From NCBI GenBank assembly GCA_958298945.1, contig OY282609.1, positions 65,010,220 to 65,074,219 of the forward strand: DNA of 64,000 nt, written 5' to 3'. The position numbers were made by a program, and so were the translations under genes. The stretch comes from Atherix ibis (lineage: Eukaryota > Arthropoda > Insecta > Diptera > Athericidae). Of this stretch, positions 11,616-23,752 are shown piece by piece. Within the stretch, counting starts at the first letter, position 1. Every line of letters starts with the position of its first letter. The notes under the pieces were generated by a model. That model was not told where the DNA came from. It did no database searches and saw only the letters and a list, made by a program, of their open reading frames with translations.

Positions 11616-13596
11616 TATACTTTTGTTATGTTCCGTAATTGCTTGGTATTTTTCCGAAAAAATATATAAACTACACTGCAGTGTGTTGCGTCCGTAGCGA
11701 TAGGAAAACTTTTCGTTTCAATTAATGCAACTATGACTCGCCGATAATTTCACCACCCTAATAAATGTTTATCTATTTTGGACAAATAATTTTTGACTAT
11801 TTACTGATGGAAAATCGCAAATTTCACTTACACACTTTATACTTGATCCACAAGAGATTTGCGACTCAACTTTGACAGATGACAAACGAAAACAAAGAAA
11901 AGATGAAACAACAAAAAGATAAGAAGAATGCATGCCATATGAGAAACTTTTTCACTACACAACGGCGCCTATTAGCGAATAGCAAAACCAAAATGGCCGT
12001 TTCAGTAATGGACGAACATATCCATTTGTGAAAATTTAATTGTGCGAATTCCGCATTTTTCTAATTAAATACTTCGAGAACGTTTTTCTTTTATTTACTC
12101 AGCATTTTAAAAAAATGGATCTTTAGAATAACAAGTTAATTTATTTGAAAAAAAAAAATAACTGCCAATAGTGTAATTTACTCTGACAGCGGTTGCTTCA
12201 TCTAGAATTTTTCCATAAAAATCCTTAGTGACTATTTGTAAGCATATTTATTAAGAATTTGGAGAATATTGTTTAATTGTTTTGTGTTTGGTAAAAAATA
12301 TTACGAATAAATCCGTAAAAAAGCATCTTGTAAGGTTAAGGTTTGCATTCATGCATTCGCATATTGTACACACAAATGAGCATATTATTGGAATTATGAT
12401 TTATATTTGAATTTATTTTAATTCTAATTTAAGTTTGTGTAAATACCCAATGGTATATTTGTAGTTTTATTATTTGTTTATTTTAATTTCCAAGTCCCGT
12501 ATTGGATTTGCTAGAATATCTGCGGTTTTAATTATTTTAAGATTCAAATTATGCTGACTGCCAAAAAATTCCATGTGCTTAGCTGGTATTTATTTTGAGT
12601 TCTGAAAAATTAGTATTTTGTTTGTTATCATGTTAAGTAACAGTGGTATTATTTTTAATAAAAAAATTAGCCCCTCTTATATGGTAGTTTAGAACACTAA
12701 CGACTAAAGAAAAATTAGTGGTTCTGATTGGAATTAATTTTACTGCGAACAACGTTTGTGTAAGATTGGAAATTTTTGAAATGAAAAATATTTAATCGGT
12801 AAGTTTTTGGTTTCAATTTAAAAGAAATTTTGTACTCTTTTGGAAATTGTTTACTCTGTTTTTATGTTAATTTCGTGCTAGTTTCCAAAATAATTTACTT
12901 CTAATATAAAATATAAATTAAATTTTTTAAAAAAATCCTGCCCACTCGTATGACCTAGTCGAAACAGCGGACATCTTCAGTGGAATCCACACTAACCGAA
13001 ACTGGTCCAAATCCTATATTTTTCTATCTTCGAGAAATTCTCTTAACATTTTTTAGAAGATTCTATGCTCCTCTAACCACACCCTTCACACTTTAATCAA
13101 AAGAAAATTCATTTATCCTAATTTTATCAATATTTCAGACTTTGAGTTGATTTATTATCTTGTTGCAATTAATTGAAAAATGTTCCAGTTTCTGTTTGTC
13201 CTTCTATCCCAATTTCAATTTTTTAAATCTATTGTATTAAAACATTTAGTGTAGTTTTAATTTCAAGTGTACAGAAAAAAAACTTTACTAAGTAGTAATT
13301 TTCCTAATAATTCAATATTAAAAAGAGTAAAAAGTTATATCACCTAATTTTCGAAGGGGGGAAAAATATTTTTATGTAAATTTTTTGAAAAAAAAATGTA
13401 TTCGAAACTACGCTACGAACCACAAATTTCTACTTAATGTAGGGGGAAAAAATTATATACAGAAAAGACACGAACCAATTTTTCGCGTACATTTTGTTTG
13501 GATAGAATTTCAGTGTGGACGGTAAATTGTTGGTTTGAAGAGATGATAAATCTCGATTCGTACCAGAAAAACAATATTAACAAAAACGAAATGAAT
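11616..13596. other. TAF10 upstream region and AT-rich spacer
   Basis: The first 400 bases are GC-balanced and should hold the TAF10 promoter and 5' UTR; no TATA box was placed. A plus-strand ATG near 11992 opens only 12 codons. From 12100 to 13596 no coding frame or repeat ends were recognised. Confidence 0.5.
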
Positions 13597-14167
13597 TTAA
13601 CACTAGATTTACCAGACCAGTCAAAATGATTGGTCTTGCAGGTTCAATTTAAAATTCCTACTGCACGTAACATTTTCTTTCTGTAATGATATCATGACTT
13701 TTGTAGCTATAACAGAAGAATTAGTTTTATGAACTTATATTATTTTATACTAGGGTAGCCAGTGGTCGAAATTCGACCACACATTTCTTCAGCGATTGTT
13801 AATAATGAACTAACAATAATTTTTTTTTATTTTTTTATTTATTAATTTGACTTTTTTTCTGTAATTCAAATGTGATTAGTAATTTATTGTAGCACATTTA
13901 ACATGAAATAGATTGTTAATTTTTTTTTTCCCGTAAATATTTTTAAAAATTTCTTGTTCTTCCCAATCTTTGCCAATCATGTTCCCTGATCTGCCTTGCG
14001 CAATGATTCTTCCATCAGCGAACAGATTTATTATGTAATATATTATAAATGTTTTATATTATTTTTTCTAAGAATTTATGTTTTTTGAAAAAATTACCAA
14101 TGAATTCGCGTAAATTCGCATCCTTTCCTTTAAAGCTGTACAATACGCTGTGTATCTTTTGGTCACT

Positions 14168-15187
14168 TTAATGCTGTTCGCCCTCTGCTCGAACTGGGTA
14201 ATTTTCAACCCTCTGCTCGAACTGGGTAATTGAAAAGGCTATCATGTTTCTTTCGAAAGTTTGCTCCCCATCAACAGTCGTAAATATAACAGCTACATCA
14301 GGCTGTGTTGTATCGTTATACCTACGTAAATCTGTTTCTCGAATCACTATAATGACAATACATATTTCTTTATCCGCATTATCTATACTTTCACAGTGAT
14401 CTTTCATTGTTCGAAAAGAACGAATAAATTTATTAAATCTCTCTAATTCAAGAGAAAGTTCTCTCATCAAAATTATATCGCATGAGCTATTTGATTTTTG
14501 TCGCATTCTAAAATTTACTGCAGTATCTACATCATAAAAGTATAATTGTGCATACAAAGGCATGCGACCGTATGGATTTGTCAATGGTCCAGATCTATGA
14601 TAAAATGTATCGTGAATTTTAAAGTGATATACACCACCTAAAATCGTCTCAGAAATATTCGCTTCAGAACGTCGCAAATGCTGAATTATAGTTCCGTATA
14701 TAATTGAAATAATTTTTTTATTTTTTTTTATTTGTGCATCATTTGATGTGAGCCTATGATAAAGTGAATTAAATTTGTCATTTTCTGTGAATGCCGGCAA
14801 ATTTACTTTTCTCTTATGACAACACATGGTAAATGCTGTTCTATCGCGCATCGTGATTTCTGATTTAAAATGCATTGCCTTACAGTATCTGCATTGTAAA
14901 TTCAACAAACCAATATCAAAACTTTCAAAATTAATTGCAACCACTTGCAATGCACATTTAAACGAATTTTTCAATAAATCAATTGAATCAATAACACCAT
15001 GATCATCATTCTGAATTAAATTTCCAACACTTGTATTTGTTACATTAGTAGTTCTACGAAAAACTTGACCCTCCCTGTTTCTTTGCCTTTCTACCCGCCT
15101 CGAAAGCGTTCGACGCCGTGGTATGAAAAAGGTTTGTATTTGTTTCTTCGAAACTATATATATTAAAAAAATACAAAGCATTAACAT
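14168..15187 (-). pseudogene. Helitron-like replicase N-terminal fragment
   Basis: An uninterrupted 339-codon frame, ATG to stop. Its middle carries the Helitron helicase-like N-domain pattern: L-L-N-L-Q-C-R-Y-C-K-A-M-H-F, T-M-C-C-H-K-R-K-V-N-L-P, then Y-H-F-K-I-H-D-T-F-Y-H-R-S-G-P-L, then P-L-Y-A-Q-L-Y-F-Y-D, and R-R-Y-N-D at about residue 283. In complete Helitrons this region is followed by the HUH Rep nickase and a PIF1-type helicase; both are missing, as the frame stops about 50 residues past RRYND. The basic N-terminus (PRRRTLSRRVERQRNR) is usual for the family. A 27-28 bp tandem duplication lies over the stop end (about 14177-14233). It sits inside piggyBac on the opposite strand, so it is captured or nested cargo. 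No Helitron TC or CTRR ends were found. Confidence 0.7.
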
Positions 15188-16400
15188 TGATGGAATAAAA
15201 ATATTCGAAAGGCTTTTAACTATTTTCGTTCAAAAAATGAAATCAAAAGAAACTCTCCGAATTTCAATACGTAAGGAAACGTTTGTCGTCTGTACTCTCT
15301 CGATGTCAATCTGCTTTGTTCGAAACTATGATGTTTTCTACATTTAATAAAAAAATAAAATGCATCAACATTGATTTGCAACAAACAAACTTGAATGCTG
15401 GTTTGCTAATGTGGTTTGAAAAAATTCCACAGTGTCATTTGACACGCATACAAACAAACAAAAATGACGTACTTGATGTTGTATATTTTGTTCACTCTGT
15501 TAGCTTCCATTGTATTCGAAAAAATTCCACTCGCATACAATGCAAAAAAATTCACTCAGTTCACCTACTAAGCTGTATGCGCTGATCACTCTATGTATTT
15601 TGAAAGATGCACGTTGCCGTGACATACACACATAGCCAAACACACCAATGACAAATTTCTCCAACCAATAAGATATATTGTCTGCGCTTGGGTTTTTTTC
15701 CTCACACTGTGTTGTTCGCTTTCCCAAAAATATCCCAAGCGCAACGACGCACGCTCATTGCTTCATAGAATTAACACGCTGTTGGATTATGAGTCGCTTA
15801 AGCATACTCATAAAGCAGTGTTTCTTTCAAATCTAGCTCTTCTAAGGCAAAGGCATGCTCATAATCAGCTGTTCTTTGAGAACATAAACAGACGTTTAGG
15901 AATAAGTTATATGCATTTCTTTTTCTTAGAGAAATGTCGACTGTAAGTATGCGTGTTTTCATGTACAATTCTGTTGTTTTTTGTTCAGTTGTGTTGTTTT
16001 ATTGCATTTCACAGTCATACGATTTATTGGCTGATACGTATGCTCGTGCATACCGAATAAGTTTGTATTGGGCCCGTGTATGTGTATTTTGTTGTTGTAG
16101 CGCTTTGCATCTTTCAAAATCAAATTTACCTGCTTTATGTTCACGTATAAAAAAAAATTATATTCTGCACTTCTCCAAACGGTTACCTATAAAATGATAT
16201 TTTTTTTTCCAATACGTGAACAACAACACACTCAAAAAGGTACCACAAACTTTTGTGATTGCGTATTAATATATAAGATATATTCGTAACAAATATATTT
16301 TTTGTTATTGGCGCTTATACCAGTACTAGTCATTTTGTCATGTGATAAAATGACATTGGGGCAGCTACAACAATTGGTAAGTACTACAACATTTCTCGGC
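15188..16400. other. Unassigned DNA inside piggyBac
   Basis: It contains an imperfect direct repeat: TTCGAAACTAT...CATTAACATTGAT near 15148-15191 returns as TTCGAAACTAT...CATCAACATTGAT near 15318-15375. Short frames on both strands overlap and none is recognised. It may be the rest of the Helitron-like insertion or piggyBac 5' sequence. Confidence 0.5.
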
Positions 16401-16407
16401 AAAATTT

Positions 16408-17842
16408 ATGGTTCCGGGAAAAATTGAAGAACGGAGTGTTGCTGGAAGATCACCAGTTCAGAGTATTTTCAAGGATGAGTCCGCATCTACAGCATACGCA
16501 ACAAGAAATATTATGAAGGAGGAGCTAAGTAGCGCATTTTTATTATTAATTGACGATCAGATCTTAGAACATATAAGAACTTGTACAGAGTTAGAAGGCT
16601 CTCGAGTTTTGGGGAAAAAATAGACACTTTTACGCAAGCAAAATTGAAGGCGTTTCTTGCAATATTGTATGCACGTGAGGCGTACGAAGGAAAAAATTTG
16701 AGACTTGAATACTTGTGGAATAAGAAGTGGGGACCAACATTTTTTTCTTCAACTATGAGTAGGCGTGATTTCACCGAGTTGCTACGTTTCATTCGCTTCG
16801 ACAAAAAAATGACAGAAATTAACGTTTGCAAAGGGACAAATTCGCTTTAGTTTCAACAGTTTGGGATAAATTTATGGAAAATAGCCTAAATTGCTTCAAA
16901 CCAGGAGCTTATATTAAGGTGGATGAGCAGCTCTTTCCAACGAAAGGCCAGATGCAGGTTCGCACAATATATGCCAAACAAACCTCAGAAATTTGGCATA
17001 AAATTTTGGGTGGCCTCTGATGTTAAAACCAAATATGTGGTAAGTGGCTTTCCTTGTTTAGGAAAAGATGAGGCTCGAGATTCATCAACCCCACTTAGTG
17101 AATTTGTTGTAATGAAACTTGTAGAACCATAGTAATGGACAATTACTTTACTAGTGTTCCTCTGGCGTTAAAATTACTGTCTAAAAAAACTTCTTTAGTT
17201 GGAACAATACGTGCGAAGAAGAGGGAACTCCCGAAAAATTGCAAACAGAAAAAAGATGACATGGTTTGTTTCTCAACGTTGCTGTACGAATCAAATAGAT
17301 GTACACTTACAGTTTACAAGAATAAACCAAATAAGAAAGTACTTCTAATAAGTACAAAACACAAGCACGTAAAAAATAGACACTACCTGAAACTGTGTCC
17401 TTTTATAACAACACTAAATTTGGAGTCGATATCACTGATCAAATGGCACGAAAGTATAGTGTCAAGTCAGGTTCCAGAAGGTGGCCGCTTCAAGTTTTTT
17501 TTCAATATCTTGGATTAAGCTGGGATAAATTCCTGGATATTGTATAAAAACAGAATGGGTGAAACTATATCAAGGAAAGATTTTCTGTTTCGCTTAGCTG
17601 AAGAACTTGCTTCTGAATATCAGACTGCAAGGGAAAAACCACAAGAAATTAATATACCAAGTTCAAGTGGTACCCTTCCTTTACGTAAATGGTGTCAAAT
17701 AGGATATTGTAATAATAATAAACCACAACTATTTGCAATATATGCAAAAAAAATTTATGCGGAAAGTGTACACAGCGAAAAATCTAAGTGTGCAAAAATT
17801 GTGAGTGATGTACAAGAAACGACTAAAAGTTTGATTAATTGA
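16408..17842 (+). pseudogene. piggyBac transposase, frameshifted
   Basis: The frames, read together, give a piggyBac DDE transposase that cuts at TTAA. N-terminal blocks (SIFKDESASTAYATRNIMKE, AFLAILYAREAY, LWNKKWGPTFFSSTMSRRDF, LLRFIRFDK) are followed by the first catalytic motif VDEQLFPTKG with FGIKFWVASDVKTKY, the second at DNYFTSVPLALKLL (17135-17180), and the third in a different frame near 17415-17450 as GVDITDQMARKYS. The C-terminus has the cysteine-rich block CQIGYCNNNK...CAKIV. Frame changes occur near 16620, 16845, 16980, 17130, 17400 and 17520. The last stop is 21 bases before the nested mariner, so the mariner did not break the coding region; point decay did. Confidence 0.85.
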
Positions 17843-17863
17843 TAATGTCTATAAATCTATGTA

Positions 17864-19103
17864 CGAGGGTCGTTCAATAAGTCCTTAGAAAAAGATGGAA
17901 AAAAACTGTTTTAAAAAAAAAAAAATTTTATTTTTCAACATAATCTCCTTTTAGCTCTATACACTTTTCCAACAGTTTTTCCAAAATTTTTAAAAATAGG
18001 ATTCTGCAAAATACTCATCCGTTTGAGCAATGACGTCCTCGTTGGAAGGGAACCGTCGTCCGCCAAGCCATTTCTTCAGATTGGGGAAAAGAAAATAGTC
18101 ACTCGGGGCCAAATCTGGTGAATAAGCGGGATGCTGCAACAATTCCATTCTCAATTCCACAATTTTGGCCATGGAAACAGCGCAGGTGTGCACACGCGCA
18201 TTGTCCTGATGCAAGAGGATTTTTTTCTTCTTCAGATGGGGGCGTTTCTCTTTGATTTCCTCACTCAACCGTTGCAATAACGACGCGTAATACGCTCCTG
18301 TTATTGTTTTTCCTTTTTCCAAGTAGTCGATAAAAATGATGCCCTGCGAATCCCAAAAGACCGTGGCCATCACCTTGCCGGCCGATGGCACAGTTTTTGC
18401 CTTTTTCGGAGCCCGTTCACCCTTGAAAATCCACTGTGATGACTGTCTCTTCGTTTCTGGAGTGTAGTAGTCTATCCAGGTTTCGTCCACAGTGACATAT
18501 CGACGAAGGAATTCGGCAGGATTGCGATGAAAGAGTGCCAATATAGCCTCAGAGTCCACTACACGATTGCGCTTATTCTCCTTTGAGAGCAAACGCGGCA
18601 CCCATCTTGCCGAAATTTTTTTCACAGACAATTTTTCATGCAAAATTGAAGCGACTGTACCTTGTGATATGCCCGTGGCCTCAACTTATTCGCACACTTT
18701 AATTCGCCGATCGTTCAAAATCAGATCGTGGATTTTGTCAATGATTTCAGGAGTAGACACCTCACCTGGGCGTCCTGAACGATGTTCATCTTTTCTGGAT
18801 GAACGGCCACGTTTAAATTCATTCGCCCAATTGTAAACCATCGCAAACACGAACTGCATCCAACTTGGCTTTGATTTCTTTCGGGCTTAAGCCTTTCAAA
18901 TGGACATGTTTGATGACAGCCCTAAACTCGCTTTTTTCCATTGTTATGCACAAATAAAAGTCGTTAACTTTAATCGACGATAGAAATTGACCTACGCTAT
19001 GGATCGAGCTGAAATTTTGACATCTTTCCTGTCGATAATGCTACTTACCGACACTACGAGCGCAATTTCTCGGATTTTCTAAGGACTTATTGAATGACCC
19101 TCG
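17864..19103 (-). mobile_element. mariner element nested in piggyBac (copy A)
   Basis: Terminal inverted repeats begin CGAGGGTCGTTCAATAAGTC on the left and match the reverse complement on the right with one change. The left flank is TA; the right flank is CA, so one target base has mutated. The transposase reads on the minus strand. The element is a close relative of the one at 50798-52033. It lies in the 3' part of the piggyBac, so it inserted after piggyBac. Confidence 0.9.
17990..18941 (-). pseudogene. mariner transposase, broken (copy A)
   Basis: The ATG at 18941 begins the same protein as the copy at 50975. Relative to that copy a 17-base deletion near 18848 and a 2-base deletion near 18690 shift the frame. 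The remaining 217-codon frame (17990-18643) keeps VDETW, HQDNAR and YSPDLAPSDYF, i.e. all three catalytic aspartates with D,D34D spacing, and keeps the WVPRLL linker motif that the other copy has lost. A small deletion removes the LPK of the C-terminal block and then a stop follows. The original C-terminus (KCIELKGDYVEK) can still be read downstream. Not functional. Confidence 0.88.
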
Positions 19104-19262
19104 CATTATAATGAATATTATTAAACTTATTTTGTTATTTTTTTAAAAGTAAATAAAGACTGGAAACCTCACTAAGTACTTTTCTTAAAGACCAGTCATT
19201 TTGACTGGTTTTGGTAGAAATAGATATATTTAAATACGAGCAGCTGGTAAATCTAATGTTAA

Positions 19263-20269
19263 AAGGACAGAAAATATGAAATAATTCAAATCACAAAAGA
19301 ATTTTATCTTATGTTATTTATTTTTCTCTTCCGTTTCATTAATGTTATTGTTATTTATTAGCATTAGTATTTTATTGCAGTTTTATATACCATTATATAT
19401 TATCCATCATTTTTAGTAATTTTTTTAAATATTAAATGCTATTTTATCTCATTTGAATTATTTATTTTATGTTTAGTTTGACATTAAAATAGATTCGTCT
19501 CTTTTTTTTCTCTTATATAATTATTCATTTCATTTAATTCTTTACTCTTTATAATATCTCTTTATTATATTTAAATATATATTTTTACATATACTCGTAT
19601 CATATATAGTGTGTATATAATATAATATTGAATTCAGTTACATATTTTCACATACGTGTAATTAGATTTTCTTGTCCCCATAGAAATGACATGAAAAATG
19701 TATCACATATAGTTTGTTCTCTTTTTTCTCTCCTCTACCTCTTTCTCTTCATGAACAAGTATTTTATTTATTCATATTTAATTTTTCAATTTTTTTTTAG
19801 TTATTTTTATACATTTTTTTTTTTGTTATAGTTTTTAATATTTTTCTTTGATCATATTGTTAAATATTTTCTTTTTCTTTGTTTAGCATTTTTTTAAATA
19901 TTAAAATAGTGCGTTAAAAGTGAATGTATGTGTGTATTTATGTATATAGCAACTCTATTGTTTATTTACTTTTTTAACAAAAATTTTATTTGTTTATTCA
20001 TTATTATTATTATTCATCTTTATAATAGTTTTCATAAATTGATGAAATTATAATTTTTCTTCTAGTAAATTTCGATTAGTATACATTTTTGACTATTTGT
20101 ACATAAATTTACACTCTCCTTACTCTATACTCGCGCATACAATAAAATAATTTTTTTATACTCTCTTTCTCTGTTTCAGTATAATTACTATTTGTGGTTG
20201 TTTTTTTCTGGAAGTTTCTCTTAAAGAATAATAATAAAAAAATAGTCCATTTTAATCTCTACGCACATA
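19263..20269. other. AT-rich spacer between piggyBac and mariner
   Basis: Long A/T tracts and short frames of low complexity. Nothing recognised. Confidence 0.6.
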
Positions 20270-21563
20270 ACAGTTCGGCTGAAAAGTTTAGAACGTTGAC
20301 GGCTACATGGCGCCTCTTGCAAAAATTAATTATCATTTATTTAATTACCACAAAGCACCATGCTTCAAATGATTCCTGTCAAAATTTGACAGCAATCGGT
20401 CGATTGGTTCGTGAGATATAGCATTTTGAGTGGAGCAACTTTTGTTATTGGAAAAAAAATGGATAAAGACGAATTTCGTGTATTGATATACGTAAAGCAT
20501 TGCTTTTTTATGAAAAAAAATACGGTGGAAACCAAAGCATGGTTTGACAAACGTTATCCGGACTCTGCTCCAGCTATTTCAATTGTGAAATATTGGTTTC
20601 GTCAATTTCGAACTGGTCGTACGAGCACAGTTGATGCAGAACGCAGTGGACGCACAAAAGAGGTGGTTACGGCAGAAAACATCAAAAAAATCCACAAAAT
20701 AATTTTAAATGACCGTAAAGTGAAGTTGAGCGAGATAGCTGAGACTCTGAAGATATCGAAAGAGCGTGTTGGGCATATCGTGCATGAATATTTGGGCATG
20801 CGAAAGCTGTGTGCAAAGTGGGTGCCGCGTGAGCTCACTGTGGACCAAAAACAACGTGTTGATGATTCTGAGCAGTGTTTGGAGCTGTTCAAGCGCAATA
20901 AACCCGAATTTTTGCGTCGATATGTGACAATGGATGAAACATGGCTCCGTCACTACACTCCAGAGTCAAATCGGCAGTCGGCAGAGTGGAGAGCGAGCAA
21001 CGAACCGAATCCAAAGCGTGGAAAGACGCAACAGTCGGCTGGCAAGGTGATGGCGTCTGTATTTTGGGATGCGCATGGTATAATATTCATTGACTATCTA
21101 CAGAAGGGACAGACGATGAACAGCGACTATTATATAGCGTTATTGGATCGTTTGAAGAAAGAAATCGCTAAGAAACGGCCTCATTTGAAGAAGAAAAAAG
21201 TGTTGTTTCACGAAGACAATGCACCGTGTCACAAGTCGATGAAAACGATGGTCAAACTCAATGAATTGGGCTACGAATTGCTGCCCCATCCACCGTATTC
21301 TCCAGATCTGGCCCCCAGCGACTTTTTCCTGTTTGCAGACCTCAAGAGAATGGTCGCTGGCAAGAAATTTAAGACCGATGATGAAACTGAGGCCTATTTT
21401 GAGGCAAAACCGAAAGAGTACTATAAAAATGGTATCGAAAAGTTGGAAGATCGCTATAATCGCTGTATCGCCCTCGAAGGCAACTATGTTGAATAATAAA
21501 AATGAATTTTGCAAAAAAAAATATTTCTACTGTGTTACGTTCTAAACTTTTCAGCCGAACTGT
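20270..21563 (+). mobile_element. mariner element, apparently full-length
   Basis: A 1,294-bp element flanked by TA on both sides (20268-20269, 21564-21565). The terminal inverted repeats begin ACAGTTCGGCTGAAAAGTTT and are identical over 27 bases. A single uninterrupted transposase frame lies between them. Perfect ends, TA duplications and an open frame point to a recent arrival. Confidence 0.95.
20459..21496 (+). CDS. mariner transposase, apparently intact
   Basis: 345 residues, the usual mariner length, starting at the ATG of MDKDEFRVLI; the open frame extends 16 codons upstream but family members start here. The N-terminal paired-like helix-turn-helix DNA-binding region covers roughly residues 1-115, the conserved WVPREL linker is at 121-126, and the catalytic aspartates are D159 (MDETW), D253 (HEDNAP) and D288 (YSPDLAPSDFF), with 34 residues between the last two (D,D34D). 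VFWDAHGI and the C-terminal CIALEGNYVE are present. No stop or frameshift was found, so the enzyme could be active: it would bind the 27-bp ends, cut and paste into TA sites. The subfamily was not assigned. Unlike every other mariner here, no motif is missing. Confidence 0.95.
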   Translation: MDKDEFRVLIYVKHCFFMKKNTVETKAWFDKRYPDSAPAISIVKYWFRQFRTGRTSTVDAERSGRTKEVVTAENIKKIHKIILNDRKVKLSEIAETLKISKERVGHIVHEYLGMRKLCAKWVPRELTVDQKQRVDDSEQCLELFKRNKPEFLRRYVTMDETWLRHYTPESNRQSAEWRASNEPNPKRGKTQQSAGKVMASVFWDAHGIIFIDYLQKGQTMNSDYYIALLDRLKKEIAKKRPHLKKKKVLFHEDNAPCHKSMKTMVKLNELGYELLPHPPYSPDLAPSDFFLFADLKRMVAGKKFKTDDETEAYFEAKPKEYYKNGIEKLEDRYNRCIALEGNYVE

Positions 21564-21709
21564 TATATGTATTAGTAATTTTTTTTCTTTATTTTTTAAA
21601 CAATATTTTTCCTTTCTATAATTGCAATTCCATATTTTAGGACATACGTACATACTTTTATAGATATACTGCACCATTTCACGTACATGCATACATACAT
21701 AAATATATA

Positions 21710-22060
21710 CAGGGTTTTTTTTTGAAGAAAAAAAAAATACCGGAACTCACTTCTACAAAAGAGAGGAAAGTGCCTCCTTTATTTTGTTCTTGATTCGGGG
21801 ATGAAATTGGAGATTAGGTCTTATAAAAACTTTGTCGCAAAATAAGTCTATGGATTTGATATTGTTTTCTATTAACATTAAATTATTATTATTACAATAC
21901 CCGGTACATTACATTCAAAAGGTATCTTAAATAGTGACAAAAAGGCGATGATTTCCAAGAAAAAATAAAAAGTTTTTAAAGCAAAATTTTAAGTCTATTC
22001 GTTTGAAGCATAAAAATTTCTGAAAAAAGGTTTCACCGCGTTACATGGAAAAAAACCCTG
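21710..22060. mobile_element. Possible MITE with CAGGGTTTTTT ends
   Basis: A 351-bp segment begins CAGGGTTTTTTT after TA and ends with the reverse complement AAAAAAACCCTG before CA. Only about 12 bases of the ends match, and these are low-complexity. It has no frame. A short non-autonomous DNA element is the likeliest reading; chance is possible. Confidence 0.35.
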
Positions 22061-23752
22061 CATTTATATAACATATGTATAATATATAACATTTGTTGAA
22101 ACCTACTCTATTGATTTTTATATTTACCAAACGCTATTTTTAATTATTTAAGTTCTCTTTTACTCTTATGATTTATATTATTTTCAGTTCTTTTTCTCAA
22201 ATACATTTTTTATTATTCAATTTTTATTTTTACTATTTAATTATATAAATTTTTTTTGTAAAAAAATAGAAAAGAAACATTAAAATTTGTTTTCCTTTAA
22301 AATAGTTTTTTTTTTTGAAAATTTTTTTTTAACCACAAATTAATTTTTTTAATTTTTATGTTGATTATGCAGTTTGTTTTGGTTTGTTTCTAATTCGGGA
22401 AAAATTCATAATTGACTTGACCTTACACAGCATTGTCATATTTTGCGTTAAACTGTTTGTTGTTGAGGATTTTTTTAACGATAATTAAAAAATGTCCACT
22501 GATAATACAGAGTTTTTTTTGCATCAAATTTGAAATGATCATAGTTTTTTTATTGTCCTGAGGCCATTTAGAGTGTTTTTTTTATTTATTAAAATCATGC
22601 TTAATTCTTTTGCGATAACGTTAAATAATTGATAACAGCTTCCTTTTCTATATGGTAATATTCTAAAATAATGTCTCTTTCGGTGAATACAGTTTGTTCA
22701 ATTTTCATATCAGACTAAAGAAAATGATCACCTTTTAAAAATACATTATAGTTTTCCAATTAATTAACGCCCCGAAACATGAACTAAGAAAACCTTTAAC
22801 TGCTTCTTTATGGGCAAGATTTAGCAAGAAATCCTTAAAATATTTTTGGAAATTTTTTTAAAATTTTTGCTTAGTAAAAATTGATTTTTTTTTCATATAA
22901 TTTAACTTGCCTAAAATGATCCAAACTACATAATCGATATACGAGGTGGTTTTACTTATATTGTTGTGCTCATTTTTTATCTTTCTAAAATTATATGATT
23001 TTTTTCTCCGAAACTTTTTACTTGAATAAAATACATTTATTTAAAATATAGATTATATATGTACAATATATAATGGTCATATATATGATTATATTAAATA
23101 TGTATGTATATTATGAAAATGTTCATTTTCTCCAGAACATTTCTATTTAAATCATTAGCATTAGACTTTTCATCTCTACTGTACATTAAGGTATCTATTA
23201 CTTTAGTGTATATGCAATGGTGCAATAATTGTATTTATTTAGTTACTTATTTTTATGTATGAACTAATATTTTCATTGTGTAGTTAATATTATTTTTAGG
23301 TTATTCTTTTAATTATGTTCATTGTTAAAAAAATATTTTTATGTTTAAAAATTCAATTGAACATTTGAATTTTTTTCTTTTTTCACACACAGCTTGTATG
23401 CATTTATTTGTGTGCTACTATTTTAATGGGATGGGATAGGTAGCTAGATTGAAGAGGCAGACAAAGACGGGAATCCGTGTCTAATCTCTACAAATATAGG
23501 TAAATTTGTCCTTCTATTATAATTTTTTTAAATTTATTTATTTACCATATATCATTTGGTTGATTTCAAGTTTTATTTTTAAAATTATTTTTCTCTCATC
23601 TTTTATGTTTACGAACTGTTTTTTTTTACATAATTTGTTTAATTGATTTTATTATAGCGCATGCACACAAATATATATTAATGTGTTTAATTTTGTGAAT
23701 ATTTTTAATAAAGTTTTGAAAATTTTCTCTTTCAATAAATTACATATACATA
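22061..23752. other. AT-rich DNA, nothing recognised
   Basis: No credible frame, splice site cluster or terminal repeat. A slightly GC-richer patch at 23430-23500 was not identified. Confidence 0.55.

Larger units (their letters stand above)
13601..19258 (+). mobile_element. Composite piggyBac element with nested insertions
   Basis: The element is bounded by TTAA target duplications (13597-13600 and 19259-19262) and terminal inverted repeats CACTAGATTTACCAG (left) and CATTAGATTTACCAG (right, reverse complement), 14 of 15 identical. Just inside each end is a palindrome-like block related to GACCAGTCATTTTGACTGGT. At 5.66 kb it is far longer than a typical 2-3 kb piggyBac. The excess is a Helitron-like replicase fragment (14168-15187), an extra 1 kb of unassigned DNA (15188-16400) and a mariner (17864-19103). 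The transposase is broken by frameshifts, so the element is immobile on its own. Confidence 0.88.

Noticed and set aside
20602..21692. Several minus-strand frames of 80-124 codons
   Set aside because: Antisense shadows of the intact mariner transposase.
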